Assembly: GCA_016871515.1 (NCBI GenBank)
Contig: VHDE01000049.1
Coordinates: forward strand, 1-38,525
DNA length: 38,525 nucleotides
Direction: 5' to 3'
DNA from: Verrucomicrobiota bacterium
Lineage (GTDB): Bacteria; Verrucomicrobiota; Verrucomicrobiia; Limisphaerales; SIBE01
Shown: piece by piece, positions 17,722-26,682 of the stretch
How positions within the stretch are numbered: position 1 is the stretch's first letter
How the letters are laid out: every line of letters starts with the position of its first letter
The notes under the pieces: generated by a model
What the model was told of the DNA's origin: nothing
Databases searched by the model: none
Seen by the model: only the letters and a program-made list of their open reading frames with translations
Made by a program: the position numbers and the translations under genes

Positions 17722-20211
17722 TAAGAACGCTCTCGACTGGCTGGTAAGGACCGATTCCACTCCAATGTCTTTCGGCTTTGATTCAGAAGGCGGCGCCCCG
17801 CCAGGAAGCAGGATCAAGGTGGATGGCTGAGCCTGCGGTGGTAGCGGGGCGGCCTGTCGCTGCAAACCCGACGCCAGAACTTCTTTGATCGAGTCCAAAC
17901 CTTCGTAAAACGCCGAAAGCTGCTGCACAACCAGCCCCACCGGATCGCGTTCGTCACCTCCACGCAGGAGCAAGTTCTTCTTGAAGGTTTTCTTGATCTC
18001 CTCCCAACGACGCGCTTCGTCCGCAGTCGATGAATGCGTGAGTTCTTTGAACTTCAGCAAGTTCCCTTCGGTGTCTTTAGTGAGTGTTTGCGCTTCGTTC
18101 CTGTAATGCTGCTGGATGGTCGCCTCGATTTCAGCGTCGTTCATGACGGACGAAATCTTTTCAGCAATCCGATTCATGTTGCGATAGGACCCTTGCAGCT
18201 TGAACGGCGGCTCGGTACGATACGCATCCGCTTGCGCGGCCGAACGAATGTATTCCTCATTGACACGCAAGATCACATCGCGCACGCGAATCAGCTTCTT
18301 CATCAGACTCACAAACTCGGCAATCTCCTCGGGCGAATAGTTGCCTTCGAATTCAATTCCTTCTCTTGTTCCTGTCTCGGCAAGCTTGATGATCGCGTAA
18401 ACGTCCTTCTGACTGCGGCTGGCCAGCCGATTCAAAACTGGATTCGAGGTGACGGCATTCTCGAGGTAACTGCTCTTAAAGGCATCCGCTTTCCCCTCGA
18501 TGATGTCGCCAAGGTTATAGGTGTCAGCGCGGTTCGAAAGCATGTCGGGAATTTTGAACTTCTCACCACTCTCGGTATAAGGATTGCCCGCCATCACCAC
18601 CGCAACCTTGCGTCCGCGCAGATCGTAAGTCCGCGGACGGCCTTTGAAAATGCCCTCGATCTTGCGCTGGGCGTCGCACAACGAAATAAATTTTTGGAGG
18701 AGCTCGGGATTGAGATGCTGGATGTCATCGAGATAAATCATCACGTTGTCCCCCATCTCGAAGGCAAGGTTTAGTTTTTCCAGTTCTTCGCGCGCGCCGG
18801 AGTTTGGCGCTTCCGCGGGATCGAGCGCAGTAACGCGGCGCCCGATGGCCGGTCCGTTCACCTTCATGAAGACGAGGCCCAGGCGATTGGCAACATATTC
18901 CATCAACGTTGTCTTGCCATAGCCCGGCGGAGAAACTAACAGCAGCAAGCCCATCAAATCGGTTCGTTTCCCTTCGCCCGCCACTCCAATCTGCTTGGCC
19001 AGATTATCACCGATCAATGGCCGATAAACCGAGTCGATCAGCTTGTTGCGCACGAAAGACGTCAGAACGCGCGCCTTGAACTCATTTAATCGCATTTGCT
19101 CACGCGCCTTCTCGACCAATTGCTTTTTCAGGGCTTGGCAATGTTCGAATAACGGCACGACCTCGCGCACGAACGTTCGCTGCTTTCGCATGAACCGGAC
19201 GTAGTGAAGCGAGCATCGTCCTTCCTTGATCAACGAGTGGCCTCCAAGCAGCCCTTCCAAATCTCGAGCGATGCCGGCGTTGATCAGGCCGCCCGTCAGG
19301 TGTGAGCCGCGCCAAAGGAGCCAAGTCGCCTCATCCAAATAATCGCGATCAACGCCGGCAGGGCGCGTGCAGACGTATCCTCGCATCCAATCGCGCAGCA
19401 ACTCGAAGGTGCTCGCAAAGTCGCTCTCCACAGCTCGGCGGGCGGACTGAAAGGCCTCGCTAAACCGCTTGCCTTGAAGATGCAGCTCGAAACCGCGAAA
19501 CAGTTCGGCAGCCTCTGGGCTAACGGCAAATTCGCTTTGCTGCTTCACCTGAAAATAAAGATATTCGGCAGCTTCGCCCGCCCATTGCTCATCAAGTAGC
19601 TTAGTCCGAACAATAAACGCACGGATTAAGTCCTCCAATGCTCGGACGTACGAAGCAGGAGGTCCGTTTGCGGCAAAGAGTTGCTCCATCGTGCCGAGCC
19701 CACGCAATTTCCCCTCAACCAATTGCTTGGTCTCATTATCCGGCAGTTGCTGCCAGGAGACGCCGACATAAGGCGTTTGCCCAATCTGAATGACGTGATG
19801 CTTCTGCGGTTCGGCATCGGCCTTAAAAAGAGCCCTCTCACCGTTGTCAAACAGTGAAGATCCGTTGGAAGGCAGCGGCGTTTCGACCGTTTGAGCGATT
19901 AGATTGTACGAAAGGAGAATGTAATCGCCGCTTTCCTGCTGGTAAAAGACGTAAAGAAAGTCTTCGCCATTCGGCGAAGGAATGCGTTTGTAAAATGTTA
20001 ATCCAGTCAGAGCCGTCTCAAATTGCTTGAACTGACCACTTTGAAGGTAGTAGCCATTCGAAAAGATAATCCCATGATCATCAGGCAGCAGAACGCAGGC
20101 ATCTTCGATGGCGTCTATGCGCCTAACTTGCTTTTGCTTTTCGTTGAAAACCAAGTAACGCACCTTTTTCTCCTGATACGGCCGAATCTTCAGCACAATT
20201 AAATTGCCCAC
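17689..20211 (-). CDS. AAA ATPase, C-terminal part of the 'DNA repair ATPase' family; N-terminal part missing
   Basis: The 840-residue frame has a complete-looking AAA core: Walker A SPPGYGKTT with K433, Walker B MIYLDDIQH with D495-D496, and a sensor-1-like VVMAGNP. It resembles the C-terminal half of long proteins annotated as DNA repair ATPases, which I recall as about 1600 residues or more and which sit beside YqiJ and flotillin genes. The listed start is a GTG. Family-like sequence, VQTLDDAEIFYAAV, continues in frame for 16 codons upstream and is then cut by a TAG at about 20260. This shows that the N-terminal part has been lost rather than never present. The last 27 or so residues come from a repeat (17748-17771) and antisense ispA. 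It may still be expressed, but is more likely a truncated remnant. Confidence 0.75.
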   Translation of the reverse strand: MGNLIVLKIRPYQEKKVRYLVFNEKQKQVRRIDAIEDACVLLPDDHGIIFSNGYYLQSGQFKQFETALTGLTFYKRIPSPNGEDFLYVFYQQESGDYILLSYNLIAQTVETPLPSNGSSLFDNGERALFKADAEPQKHHVIQIGQTPYVGVSWQQLPDNETKQLVEGKLRGLGTMEQLFAANGPPASYVRALEDLIRAFIVRTKLLDEQWAGEAAEYLYFQVKQQSEFAVSPEAAELFRGFELHLQGKRFSEAFQSARRAVESDFASTFELLRDWMRGYVCTRPAGVDRDYLDEATWLLWRGSHLTGGLINAGIARDLEGLLGGHSLIKEGRCSLHYVRFMRKQRTFVREVVPLFEHCQALKKQLVEKAREQMRLNEFKARVLTSFVRNKLIDSVYRPLIGDNLAKQIGVAGEGKRTDLMGLLLLVSPPGYGKTTLMEYVANRLGLVFMKVNGPAIGRRVTALDPAEAPNSGAREELEKLNLAFEMGDNVMIYLDDIQHLNPELLQKFISLCDAQRKIEGIFKGRPRTYDLRGRKVAVVMAGNPYTESGEKFKIPDMLSNRADTYNLGDIIEGKADAFKSSYLENAVTSNPVLNRLASRSQKDVYAIIKLAETGTREGIEFEGNYSPEEIAEFVSLMKKLIRVRDVILRVNEEYIRSAAQADAYRTEPPFKLQGSYRNMNRIAEKISSVMNDAEIEATIQQHYRNEAQTLTKDTEGNLLKFKELTHSSTADEARRWEEIKKTFKKNLLLRGGDERDPVGLVVQQLSAFYEGLDSIKEVLASGLQRQAAPLPPQAQPSTLILLPGGAPPSESKPKDIGVESVLTSQSRAFLLSASFEQVVR
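17748..17771. repeat. Solo copy of the 24-bp arm repeat
   Basis: It matches the arms of the element at 13960-14072 with at most three or four differences. It lies between the ispA stop codon and the body of the convergent ATPase gene, and on the minus strand it is translated as KDIGVESVL within that ATPase. Confidence 0.8.
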
Positions 20212-20267
20212 GGCCGCGTAAAAGATCTCCGCATCGTCCAGCGTTTGAACGCCGGGCTATTGTCATG

Positions 20268-20284
20268 TTGTCCCTTTGGGACAA
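20268..20284. repeat. TTGTCCC/GGGACAA hairpin at the truncation point of the ATPase gene
   Basis: A perfect 7-bp stem with a TTT loop. It is the same stem as at 14003-14019, where the loop is GGA. It lies a few bases upstream of the in-frame stop codon that cuts off the ATPase N-terminus. The 159 bases between the ATPase start and the flotillin stop hold no other recognised feature. Confidence 0.8.
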
Positions 20285-20370
20285 GCATTGGTCGTTCGAG
20301 CACATGCTGAAGCACGAGCGGAAGCTTTAATTCGGTACAGTCCGGTCAGCGGAAGTCGGTTTTTCTCAGC

Positions 20371-21326
20371 CTAAGCTACTTTGGCTTTGCCATCCTTGCC
20401 GGTGAGCGATGTGACTGGCCGATCCGCGACCCCGAGCCGTTGCGCTTGGCTGAGCAATCCCGTCAAAAGCCCTTTCGTTTTGCTATCATCGCCTAGCGTG
20501 ATCATTTGGCCGAGCGCCGCTGCGACGCTGAGATTCTTCACGTCTTCGCTCGTCAAACCGAACCGATCAACAAACCCGCGCATTTGCGCGTGAAAGTAAT
20601 CGGGATCCCCATTGAAGAAGGTCTCCTTGACGTCGCTCAGCGTCTCGCTGTTTTGTATCCACCGATCGAAGGCCTTGCCATTCGCAATCGCGTTCGTGAT
20701 CTTCTCGAAGAACTGCGTCTCGCCGCCGCCGATGTCGATCTTCGCATTTTTGAGCGCCTCGGCCACGACCGACGCCTGGCTTTGCGCGATATCTTTTTGA
20801 ATGTGGATCTGCGCCAGCTCGACGTCCTTGTCCTTGTTGAGCCGGAGTTTGAATTCCTCGTGTTCGCGGCCCACGCCATCGAACAGCTTCATCGCTTCTG
20901 CTTTTTCGGTAATGCCTTTGGCTTCGGCGGCAAACTTCTGTTGCATGACGGTCGCCTCGGCGCTCCCCTGTTTCTGCGTTGCCACAGCCTTCGCCTCCAG
21001 GACTTGCGCCTCAGCCAAACCTTCCGCGGCTGTTTCCGCCGTGTGCGCTTCCGCAAGAACACGTTTGGCAACCGCTTGTTTCTTTGCCGCCGCCTCGGCT
21101 GCCTCGGCTTCGATCAAAACCTCTTGAGCCTTGCGTTCAGCCGCTTCCTTCGCGGCATCGGCTGCACGCACCGCGGTGAACCGATCCTGTTCCGTCTTCA
21201 ACTCGGCCGCTTTCTTGGCCGCTTCGGCAGCCTTGATGCCTTTGACAAGAGCTTGCTCGGCTTCCTGCTCGGCAGCGGTGATCGCGACTTTCTTCTGCCG
21301 GTCAGCAGTGGCGAAGGATGCCTTCC
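20371..21326 (-). pseudogene. Flotillin (YqiK-type) remnant: coiled-coil and C-terminal region only
   Basis: From about 21312 downward the frame reads TADRQKKVAITAAEQEAEQ and continues as a long Ala/Glu/Lys-rich helix, then a C-terminal tail ending GKDGKAKVA. This matches the second half of YqiK-type flotillins, membrane-raft scaffold proteins. The SPFH domain and the membrane segment that should precede it are absent. The open frame extends back to an ATG at 21408, but those 31 codons are an out-of-frame reading of the upstream gene, so no authentic start is visible. The upstream YqiJ-like frame runs into this point in another frame. I therefore call it a remnant. If translated at all it would be a soluble coiled-coil fragment of about 310 residues. 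Confidence 0.75.
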
Positions 21327-21832
21327 TTGAGCTTTTCCCGTGAATTGTAGAGATCGACAAAATTGAACTGGCGTCCCACGGTCTTGAGCGCCTCGGAAAA
21401 CTTGGCATCGAACAATTCGACGATGGCGCTTAGGGCCAGATTCGGAACCAGGAAAATCAATGCGCGCATGATGGAATTGTCGTTCGAGTAATGATTGCTG
21501 ATCATCGATGTAATCCATGTGCAGAGTACAAGAACACTCATGATGATCATCGCCGGAACCTCGCCGACGTTGAGGAACTTCAGCGCAGACACCAGCCAGC
21601 TGTGTCCATCCCCATGGGCGTATGTATGAGCGTCTCCGCCGTGAGCGTGGGCATCAACATGGCCCTCCACGTGCAAATCACCACCGTGAGCATCCAGACT
21701 CACATCATGGTCGCCTTCGCCGAAATGCAACAACCCAAGGCCCACACAGACCCAATACAAAACAACTCCTGCCAGCAGAATCGTAAATGGCAGATTCACC
21801 AGGCGAACCGATTCGCCGATTACTGCAAACAT
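21302..21832 (-). pseudogene. YqiJ-like membrane protein fused to a piece of a flotillin SPFH domain
   Basis: Residues 1-138 look like YqiJ, the small membrane partner of YqiK flotillin: a hydrophobic segment at about 13-35, a His-rich loop (42-77, about nine His), and two further hydrophobic segments at about 91-112 and 123-138. At about residue 138 the sequence switches. The following FDAKFSEALKTVGRQFNFVD matches the SPFH domain of YqiK (E. coli has EDKFVDALRATAAQ at the equivalent place). After about 33 such residues it changes again and ends at a stop by frameshift into the flotillin coiled coil. The OB-fold end of YqiJ and the start of YqiK are therefore missing. The start is well supported by a GGAGGTG ribosome-binding site. 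Assembly error is the main alternative. Confidence 0.7.
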
Positions 21833-21836
21833 GGCA

Positions 21837-21843
21837 CACCTCC
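21837..21843 (-). promoter_or_regulatory. Strong Shine-Dalgarno sequence for the YqiJ-like gene
   Basis: GGAGGTG on the minus strand lies four bases upstream of the ATG at 21832, supporting that start. Most other genes in the window have weak or no such site, so this one stands out. Confidence 0.7.
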
Positions 21844-22000
21844 AGCGATGTCACCCGCCCCTTGGCAAGGTTGCTTTGGCTTCGAGGGACGGTGGTCGAT
21901 TTCATAACGCGCTCAGTAGAACACAACCTGGGATTGGACACACTCATAGAATGCCGGAGCCTTTGTAAAGTTGGCGATTCTCGCCAAAACCGCCAGCGGT

Positions 22001-22191
22001 GCATCCCGAAGTTGTCGGCACATCGTAGCGGCAGGCATCCTGGCTGCCGCAGAGCCGAGGCATCCTGCCCGGCGGATCACGCGCACGCACTAGAACGCAG
22101 CCTCCTCGTTTTCAAGCGTTGCTCCGGGCGGCAAGATGCACGCCCTCTACGGCAGGCAGGATGCCCGCCGCTACCGACAACTTCGGGATGC
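22001..22191. repeat. Palindromic repeat element with about 50-bp inverted arms upstream of nusA
   Basis: The left arm (22001-22054) and right arm (22145-22191) are inverted copies, both beginning GCATCCCGAAGTTGTCGG when read outward-in. The left arm has a short extra segment. Each arm contains a GGCAGGCATCC-type palindrome, and the middle has a further weaker inverted pair around TGCCCGG/CCGGGCGGCA. It occupies most of the gap between the divergent yqiJ-like gene and the nusA operon. The adjoining bases 21844-22000 show nothing else I can name. Confidence 0.85.
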
Positions 22192-22279
22192 ACTGAACGG
22201 CCAGGCTTACGACCGCCCGCCGGATCACGGCCAAATTAAACGCCGCCGTGAGCCGCCGTGGGAAAGGGGGATTTGAAGC

Positions 22280-22308
22280 TTGACGACACTTGAGGTGGAA
22301 ATTATGTT
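22280..22308 (+). promoter_or_regulatory. Candidate sigma-70-type promoter of the nusA operon
   Basis: TTGACG (22280-22285) and TATGTT (22303-22308) are separated by 17 bases, just after the repeat element. Transcription would start near 22315 and give a leader of about 92 bases before nusA. The match is by eye and the -10 box is only four of six to consensus. Confidence 0.4.
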
Positions 22309-22350
22309 GCAAGCCAGAAAAGATTCTATTGCTGGGTTGCCAGCGCACTG

Positions 22351-22396
22351 AAGTCGGAGATGTTTCTGCCGACTTTTTTGTTCCCCAGAGGGGGAA
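22351..22396 (+). terminator. Terminator-like hairpin and second hairpin in the nusA leader
   Basis: The stem AAGTCGG (22351-22357) pairs with CCGACTT (22369-22375) and runs into TTTTTT (22374-22379), as in an intrinsic terminator. Directly after it, TTCCCC (22381-22386) pairs with GGGGAA (22391-22396) just ahead of the nusA start region. Their position, downstream of the candidate promoter and upstream of nusA, suggests leader attenuation rather than an end-of-gene terminator, because no gene on this strand ends here. Confidence 0.55.
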
Positions 22397-22406
22397 GCAG
22401 AAAGAT

Positions 22407-23687
22407 ATGAACGCCGAATTTTTAGCCGTCATCGAGTTTTGGGAACGTGAGAAGGGGATCAGCAAAGAGATCCTGATCACGGCCGTCGAGGACGCTTTGC
22501 TTTCGGCAGCCAAGAAAGCGGTCGGACCGGCCCGCGAATTGCGCTGCGTAATCGATCCTAAGAACGGCGATATCAAGGCATTCGCCAAGCTGATAGTTTC
22601 CGAAAAAGTTGTCTCCAAACACGATCAGATTTCATTGTTCGACGCGCGACGGATTAGATCGGATGCGCAGCTTGGAGAAGAGGTTGAAGTTGAGGTAACG
22701 CCCGCAAACTTCGGTCGGATTGCTTCGCAAAATGCCAAACAAGCGTTAATGCAGCATATCCGCCGGGCGGAGAAGGAACTCATCTACGCAGAGTTCAAGG
22801 ACCGAGCGGGTGATATTGTCAGCGGGACCGTGCGCCGTTTCGAGCGGTCGGACGTGACCGTGGATTTGGGCAAGTATGAGGCGTTGTTGCCTAATCGAGA
22901 ACGCGTCCCAACGGAAGAGTATCAAGTTGGCGAGCGCATTCGCTGCTATGTCAAGGCCGTGGAAAACAGCATCCACGGACCCGAGATTATTCTGTCGCGG
23001 GCAGATCCGCAGCTCGTGATTAAGCTTTTTCAGTTGGAAGTTTCCGAGATCAGTGATGGGACCATTGAGATTAAGGGGATTGCTCGCGAGCCTGGATTCC
23101 GGACGAAGCTCGCCGTGTATTCGCGCGATGACAAGGTCGATCCGGTTGGGGCATGCGTCGGGCTAAGAGGACAGAGGGTTAAGAACATTGTCCGCGAGTT
23201 GAACAACGAGAAAGTGGACATCATCAAATGGGACCCCAATATCAAGAACTACATCACGAATGCCTTAGCGCCCGCCAAGCTGAAGACATTTGAGATCGAT
23301 GAGGCGAACCGCCGGGTCAAAATATTGGTCAGCGAAGATCAGTTATCGTTGGCTATTGGCAAACGCGGTCAGAACGCCCGGTTAACGTCCAAATTGACCG
23401 GTTGGCACGTTGACATTGAAGCTGAGCCGGTTGTAACCATGGGCTTCGAGCAGAAGGTTGCTCAAGCAGTAGATGCGGTCGCAGCTATCCCTGGGATTTC
23501 TCGTGAACAGGCCGATGTGCTCGTTCATCATGGATTGAAGAGCTTAGAGGATTTGTTGCAGGCTGAAGTAAGTGATTTGGCCGAGATCCCGGAATTGGCA
23601 GACTACGCCGAAGCAATCATTAATGCCGTCAAAGCCGAGGCGTTACGTCGCAGTTCCAGAACTGGGGAGAGTTCGGCGGCAGCTTAG
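22407..23687 (+). CDS. nusA: Transcription termination/antitermination factor NusA
   Basis: NusA binds RNA polymerase and nascent RNA and modulates pausing, termination and antitermination. The frame is open from 22290, but the ATG at 22407 gives the normal N-terminus MNAEFLAVIEFWEREKGISK, preceded by AGAAAG. The protein has 426 residues: an N-terminal polymerase-binding domain, an S1 domain from about 135 (GDIVSGTVRRFERSDV), KH1 and KH2 at about 230-345 with VGLRGQRVKNI and AIGKRGQNARL, and one helix-hairpin-helix-like C-terminal unit from about 357 (AAIPGISREQADVLV). It is first in nusA-infB-rbfA-nrnA-truB-ribF. The usual upstream partner rimP is not present in the window. Confidence 0.97.
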   Translation: MNAEFLAVIEFWEREKGISKEILITAVEDALLSAAKKAVGPARELRCVIDPKNGDIKAFAKLIVSEKVVSKHDQISLFDARRIRSDAQLGEEVEVEVTPANFGRIASQNAKQALMQHIRRAEKELIYAEFKDRAGDIVSGTVRRFERSDVTVDLGKYEALLPNRERVPTEEYQVGERIRCYVKAVENSIHGPEIILSRADPQLVIKLFQLEVSEISDGTIEIKGIAREPGFRTKLAVYSRDDKVDPVGACVGLRGQRVKNIVRELNNEKVDIIKWDPNIKNYITNALAPAKLKTFEIDEANRRVKILVSEDQLSLAIGKRGQNARLTSKLTGWHVDIEAEPVVTMGFEQKVAQAVDAVAAIPGISREQADVLVHHGLKSLEDLLQAEVSDLAEIPELADYAEAIINAVKAEALRRSSRTGESSAAA

Positions 23688-23764
23688 GTCGGTGTTATGA
23701 ATTTCGAAAGCCCAACGTCGCCATGTTAAACGCATGAAGGCTTTGCGGAAAAGACAGTTAGATT

Positions 23765-26284
23765 ATGCCCGTTCGTATTTACGATATTGCGAAGAAACTT
23801 GGGATCGAAAGCAAGGAAGTCCTTGCCAAAGCCAAGGCGTTGGGCATAACCGCCGCTAAAGTTGCCTCAAGTTCGCTCGACAAAATCACCGCTGAGTACC
23901 TGTTAGAACAGTTCGGTGGAGCGCCGATTCCCAAAGCCGAACCTGCAGCTGTCCCTGCCCCTGCGGAACCAATCCTGATCGTCGCGCCGCCAGCGCCGCC
24001 AATAGTCGAGCCCCCTGCACCCGTGGTTGCAACTCCTCCTCTGGAAATCGTTCCTCTCCCGCCTCCTCCAGTGGAAACCGTCGCACCAGCCGCGGTGATT
24101 GCTGAACCGGAAGTGGAAGCGAAACCACCGTCAGAGGAAGCCGCTCCGCCGCCCGTCGAAATCCAGGCTGCTCCGGTTACTCCTCCTCCGCCACCAGTGC
24201 CTAGGGTCGGCGACAAGGTTGGATTCATTAAGTTGCCAACAAAGCCTGCTCCCAAACTTCCTGACAAGGCGGCGCAGGCCAAACCTCAGGTGCGCGCGCC
24301 GCTCCGTCCAGAACCGCCTCGTGGCCGGACAGACCTCCGACCGGATAATCGGCTCAACCGCGGAGTTGCACCGTCGCCACCTGTTCGCCAGAACGGCCCT
24401 GCTGCCGCCCGGCCCGCAACGGCAACGCCTCAACGCCTGGAACCTGCCAAGCCATCCGCGCCCACCGAGCCCAAGTTTGTTCCACCAGCTACGGGCGAAC
24501 TAATAACTCTCAAACCGCCGATTGTCGTTCGCGATTTGGCCGAACATCTTAAGAAGAAGCCGTTTCAGCTGATTGCCGATTTGATGCAGTTGAATGTGTT
24601 CGCAAATGTCAACCAAGCCATCGACGAGGCCGTCGCTCAAAAGCTTTGCGCCAAGTACGGGTATCGCTTTGAAGTTGAAAAACGCGAACGTGGCGCCGGC
24701 GTCATTCATGCCCCTGTCAAAAAGGTCGAACTTGATGTCGATGATAAGATCGAAGACCTGACACCGCGTGCTCCAGTCGTGACGATCATGGGTCATGTGG
24801 ATCATGGGAAAACCACGTTGCTGGATGTGATACGCAAATCAAACGTGGCTGCGGGAGAAGCAGGCGGCATTACCCAACATATTGGAGCCTACACGATTTC
24901 CATTCCGCATCCCGAACGCCCGAAGGACCTGCAGCAGATCACGTTTCTGGATACACCCGGTCATGCAGCGTTCAGTTCGATGCGGGCTCGCGGCGCCAAC
25001 GTTACGGATATCGTGATCTTGGTGGTAGCGGCAAACGACGGCGTGATGCCGCAAACTCTTGAAGCACTAAGCCACGCCCAAGCCGCCAAGGTGCCCATCA
25101 TCGTAGCCGTTAATAAATGCGATCACCCAGCCGCCAATACCCTCAAAGTTCGCCAGCAATTGCAGGATAAAGGCCTAGTGTCCGATGAATGGGGTGGCGA
25201 CACCATTTTCCAGGATGTTTCGGCATTGACGAAACAAGGTGTGGATAAATTGCTTGAAATGATCGTGTTCCAAGCCGAGTTGCTGGAGCTCAAGGCAAAT
25301 CCCAACCGGCGGGCCAAAGGAAATGTGATCGAGTCTGGTTTGGAACCCGGCGGGCCGACCGCCACCGTGCTGGTCCGGAAAGGTACGCTTCACGTTGGCG
25401 ATATAGTCATTTGCAGCCAGTACTGGGGCAGAGTCCGCGCGCTGATTAACGAAGAAGGAAAGCGGCTTAAGGAAGCTGGGCCTTCGGTCGCAGTGAAGCT
25501 GCTCGGTTTGAACGGAGTTCCGGAAGCCGGTCTTGAATTTAGCGCGGTCGAGAATGAAAAAAGCGCTCGCCATCTCGCCGAACAACGCGCCGAAGTTGCC
25601 AAGACTCAGGATAAAGAACGCCGGCCCAAAATCACACTCGAGAATCTTTTTGACACGTTGGCATCGGGGAGCACCAAGGTTCTCAAGGTGCTCGTCAAGG
25701 CGGATACACAAGGTTCTGTCGAAGCGATTGTCGAGGCTTTGAAAAAAATTGAATCGACGAAGGTCTCTCTCGAAATTGTTCACAGCGCCGTTGGCACGAT
25801 CACTAAAGAGGATGTGATGCTGGCCTCTGCTTCCAGCGGCATTATCCTTGGTTTCCACACTCGAATTGACAATGGCGTCGCCGAAGTCGCCAAGCGGGAG
25901 GGAGTACAGATCAAGCTCTACGCCATCATCTATGAGTTGATCGACCAGGTGAAGGAAGCAATGGCGGGCCTGCTCGATCCGCTGACCAAGGAGGTCGTGA
26001 TCGGCTCGGCGGACGTGCGCAAAATCTTTACTCTTTCGAAGGGTGGCAACGTCGCTGGCTGTGTGGTCACCAATGGCCGGTTAGTGAAGGGTAAGATGCG
26101 TGTGTTGCGCCGCAAGGGTCTAATCTACGAAGGGGTCTCGCTCACCCTTCGCCGGTTCCAGGACGAGGTGAACGAAGTGCGCGCCGGCATGGAATGTGGG
26201 ATTCGGTTGGATGGCTTCGACGATTTTCAGCCTGGCGATACTGTCGAATGCTACACTTTGGAGAAGGTTCCTCAAAAACTCTAA
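23765..26284 (+). CDS. infB: Translation initiation factor IF-2
   Basis: IF-2 is the GTPase that brings initiator fMet-tRNA to the ribosome and promotes subunit joining. The 839-residue protein starts with an IF2-N domain ([20 protein letters not shown]), followed by a long Pro/Ala/Glu-rich linker (about 55-240) and a second IF2-N-like domain (about 250-320). The GTPase domain has G1 GHVDHGKT (343-350), G3 DTPGH (from 396), G4 NKCD (450-453) and G5 SALTKQG. The beta-barrel and C-terminal tRNA-binding domains follow, ending [16 protein letters not shown]. All key GTPase residues are present. It lies 77 bases after nusA in the conserved operon order. Confidence 0.98.
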   Translation: MPVRIYDIAKKLGIESKEVLAKAKALGITAAKVASSSLDKITAEYLLEQFGGAPIPKAEPAAVPAPAEPILIVAPPAPPIVEPPAPVVATPPLEIVPLPPPPVETVAPAAVIAEPEVEAKPPSEEAAPPPVEIQAAPVTPPPPPVPRVGDKVGFIKLPTKPAPKLPDKAAQAKPQVRAPLRPEPPRGRTDLRPDNRLNRGVAPSPPVRQNGPAAARPATATPQRLEPAKPSAPTEPKFVPPATGELITLKPPIVVRDLAEHLKKKPFQLIADLMQLNVFANVNQAIDEAVAQKLCAKYGYRFEVEKRERGAGVIHAPVKKVELDVDDKIEDLTPRAPVVTIMGHVDHGKTTLLDVIRKSNVAAGEAGGITQHIGAYTISIPHPERPKDLQQITFLDTPGHAAFSSMRARGANVTDIVILVVAANDGVMPQTLEALSHAQAAKVPIIVAVNKCDHPAANTLKVRQQLQDKGLVSDEWGGDTIFQDVSALTKQGVDKLLEMIVFQAELLELKANPNRRAKGNVIESGLEPGGPTATVLVRKGTLHVGDIVICSQYWGRVRALINEEGKRLKEAGPSVAVKLLGLNGVPEAGLEFSAVENEKSARHLAEQRAEVAKTQDKERRPKITLENLFDTLASGSTKVLKVLVKADTQGSVEAIVEALKKIESTKVSLEIVHSAVGTITKEDVMLASASSGIILGFHTRIDNGVAEVAKREGVQIKLYAIIYELIDQVKEAMAGLLDPLTKEVVIGSADVRKIFTLSKGGNVAGCVVTNGRLVKGKMRVLRRKGLIYEGVSLTLRRFQDEVNEVRAGMECGIRLDGFDDFQPGDTVECYTLEKVPQKL

Positions 26285-26304
26285 CCTCTTACTGTTAATG
26301 CGCC

Positions 26305-26682
26305 ATGCCATCCCTTCGCCTCCAACGTGTCCGCGAACTTTTGAAACGCCAGATTGGCGAAGTTATCCGACGGGAACTTCCGATCGACCAAGCCGGCATC
26401 ATCACTGTCAATGACGTCGAAGTGTCGCCCGACTTGCATTCTGCGACTGTTTTTGTCGGAGTCGTCGGGACCGAGGAACAAAGGAAACGAGGTTTGACTC
26501 TCCTCCAAAACGAACGAAAGAAAATTCAAGGAATGGTTGGCCGCGCCATAGTGTTGAAGTACACCCCTCAGTTGCGGTTTGTCATGGACGAATCGGTCTC
26601 ACGCGGAAATCGCGTTCTCGAGATTCTCGATGAAATCGAACGGTCGTCCTCGACTCATGAAGGCTCATCCGAAGATCATTGA
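26305..26682 (+). CDS. rbfA: Ribosome-binding factor A
   Basis: RbfA is a small KH-fold protein that binds the immature 30S subunit and helps 16S rRNA maturation. The 125 residues match family length. Recognisable parts are the start RLQRVRELLKRQIGEVI, ITVNDVEVSPDLHSATVFV, and the C-terminal LRFVMDESVSRGNRVLEILDE. It begins 20 bases after infB, without a clear Shine-Dalgarno sequence, and its last 26 bases overlap the next gene's start. Confidence 0.96.
   Translation: MPSLRLQRVRELLKRQIGEVIRRELPIDQAGIITVNDVEVSPDLHSATVFVGVVGTEEQRKRGLTLLQNERKKIQGMVGRAIVLKYTPQLRFVMDESVSRGNRVLEILDEIERSSSTHEGSSEDH

Noticed and set aside
20506..21330. 274-codon plus-strand frame antisense to the flotillin remnant
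   Set aside because: It mirrors the Ala/Glu/Lys-rich coiled coil. The minus-strand frame matches YqiK and explains the region.
21844..22280. rimP or a tRNA gene upstream of nusA
   Set aside because: No RimP-like frame and no cloverleaf could be found. The space is mainly the inverted repeat.
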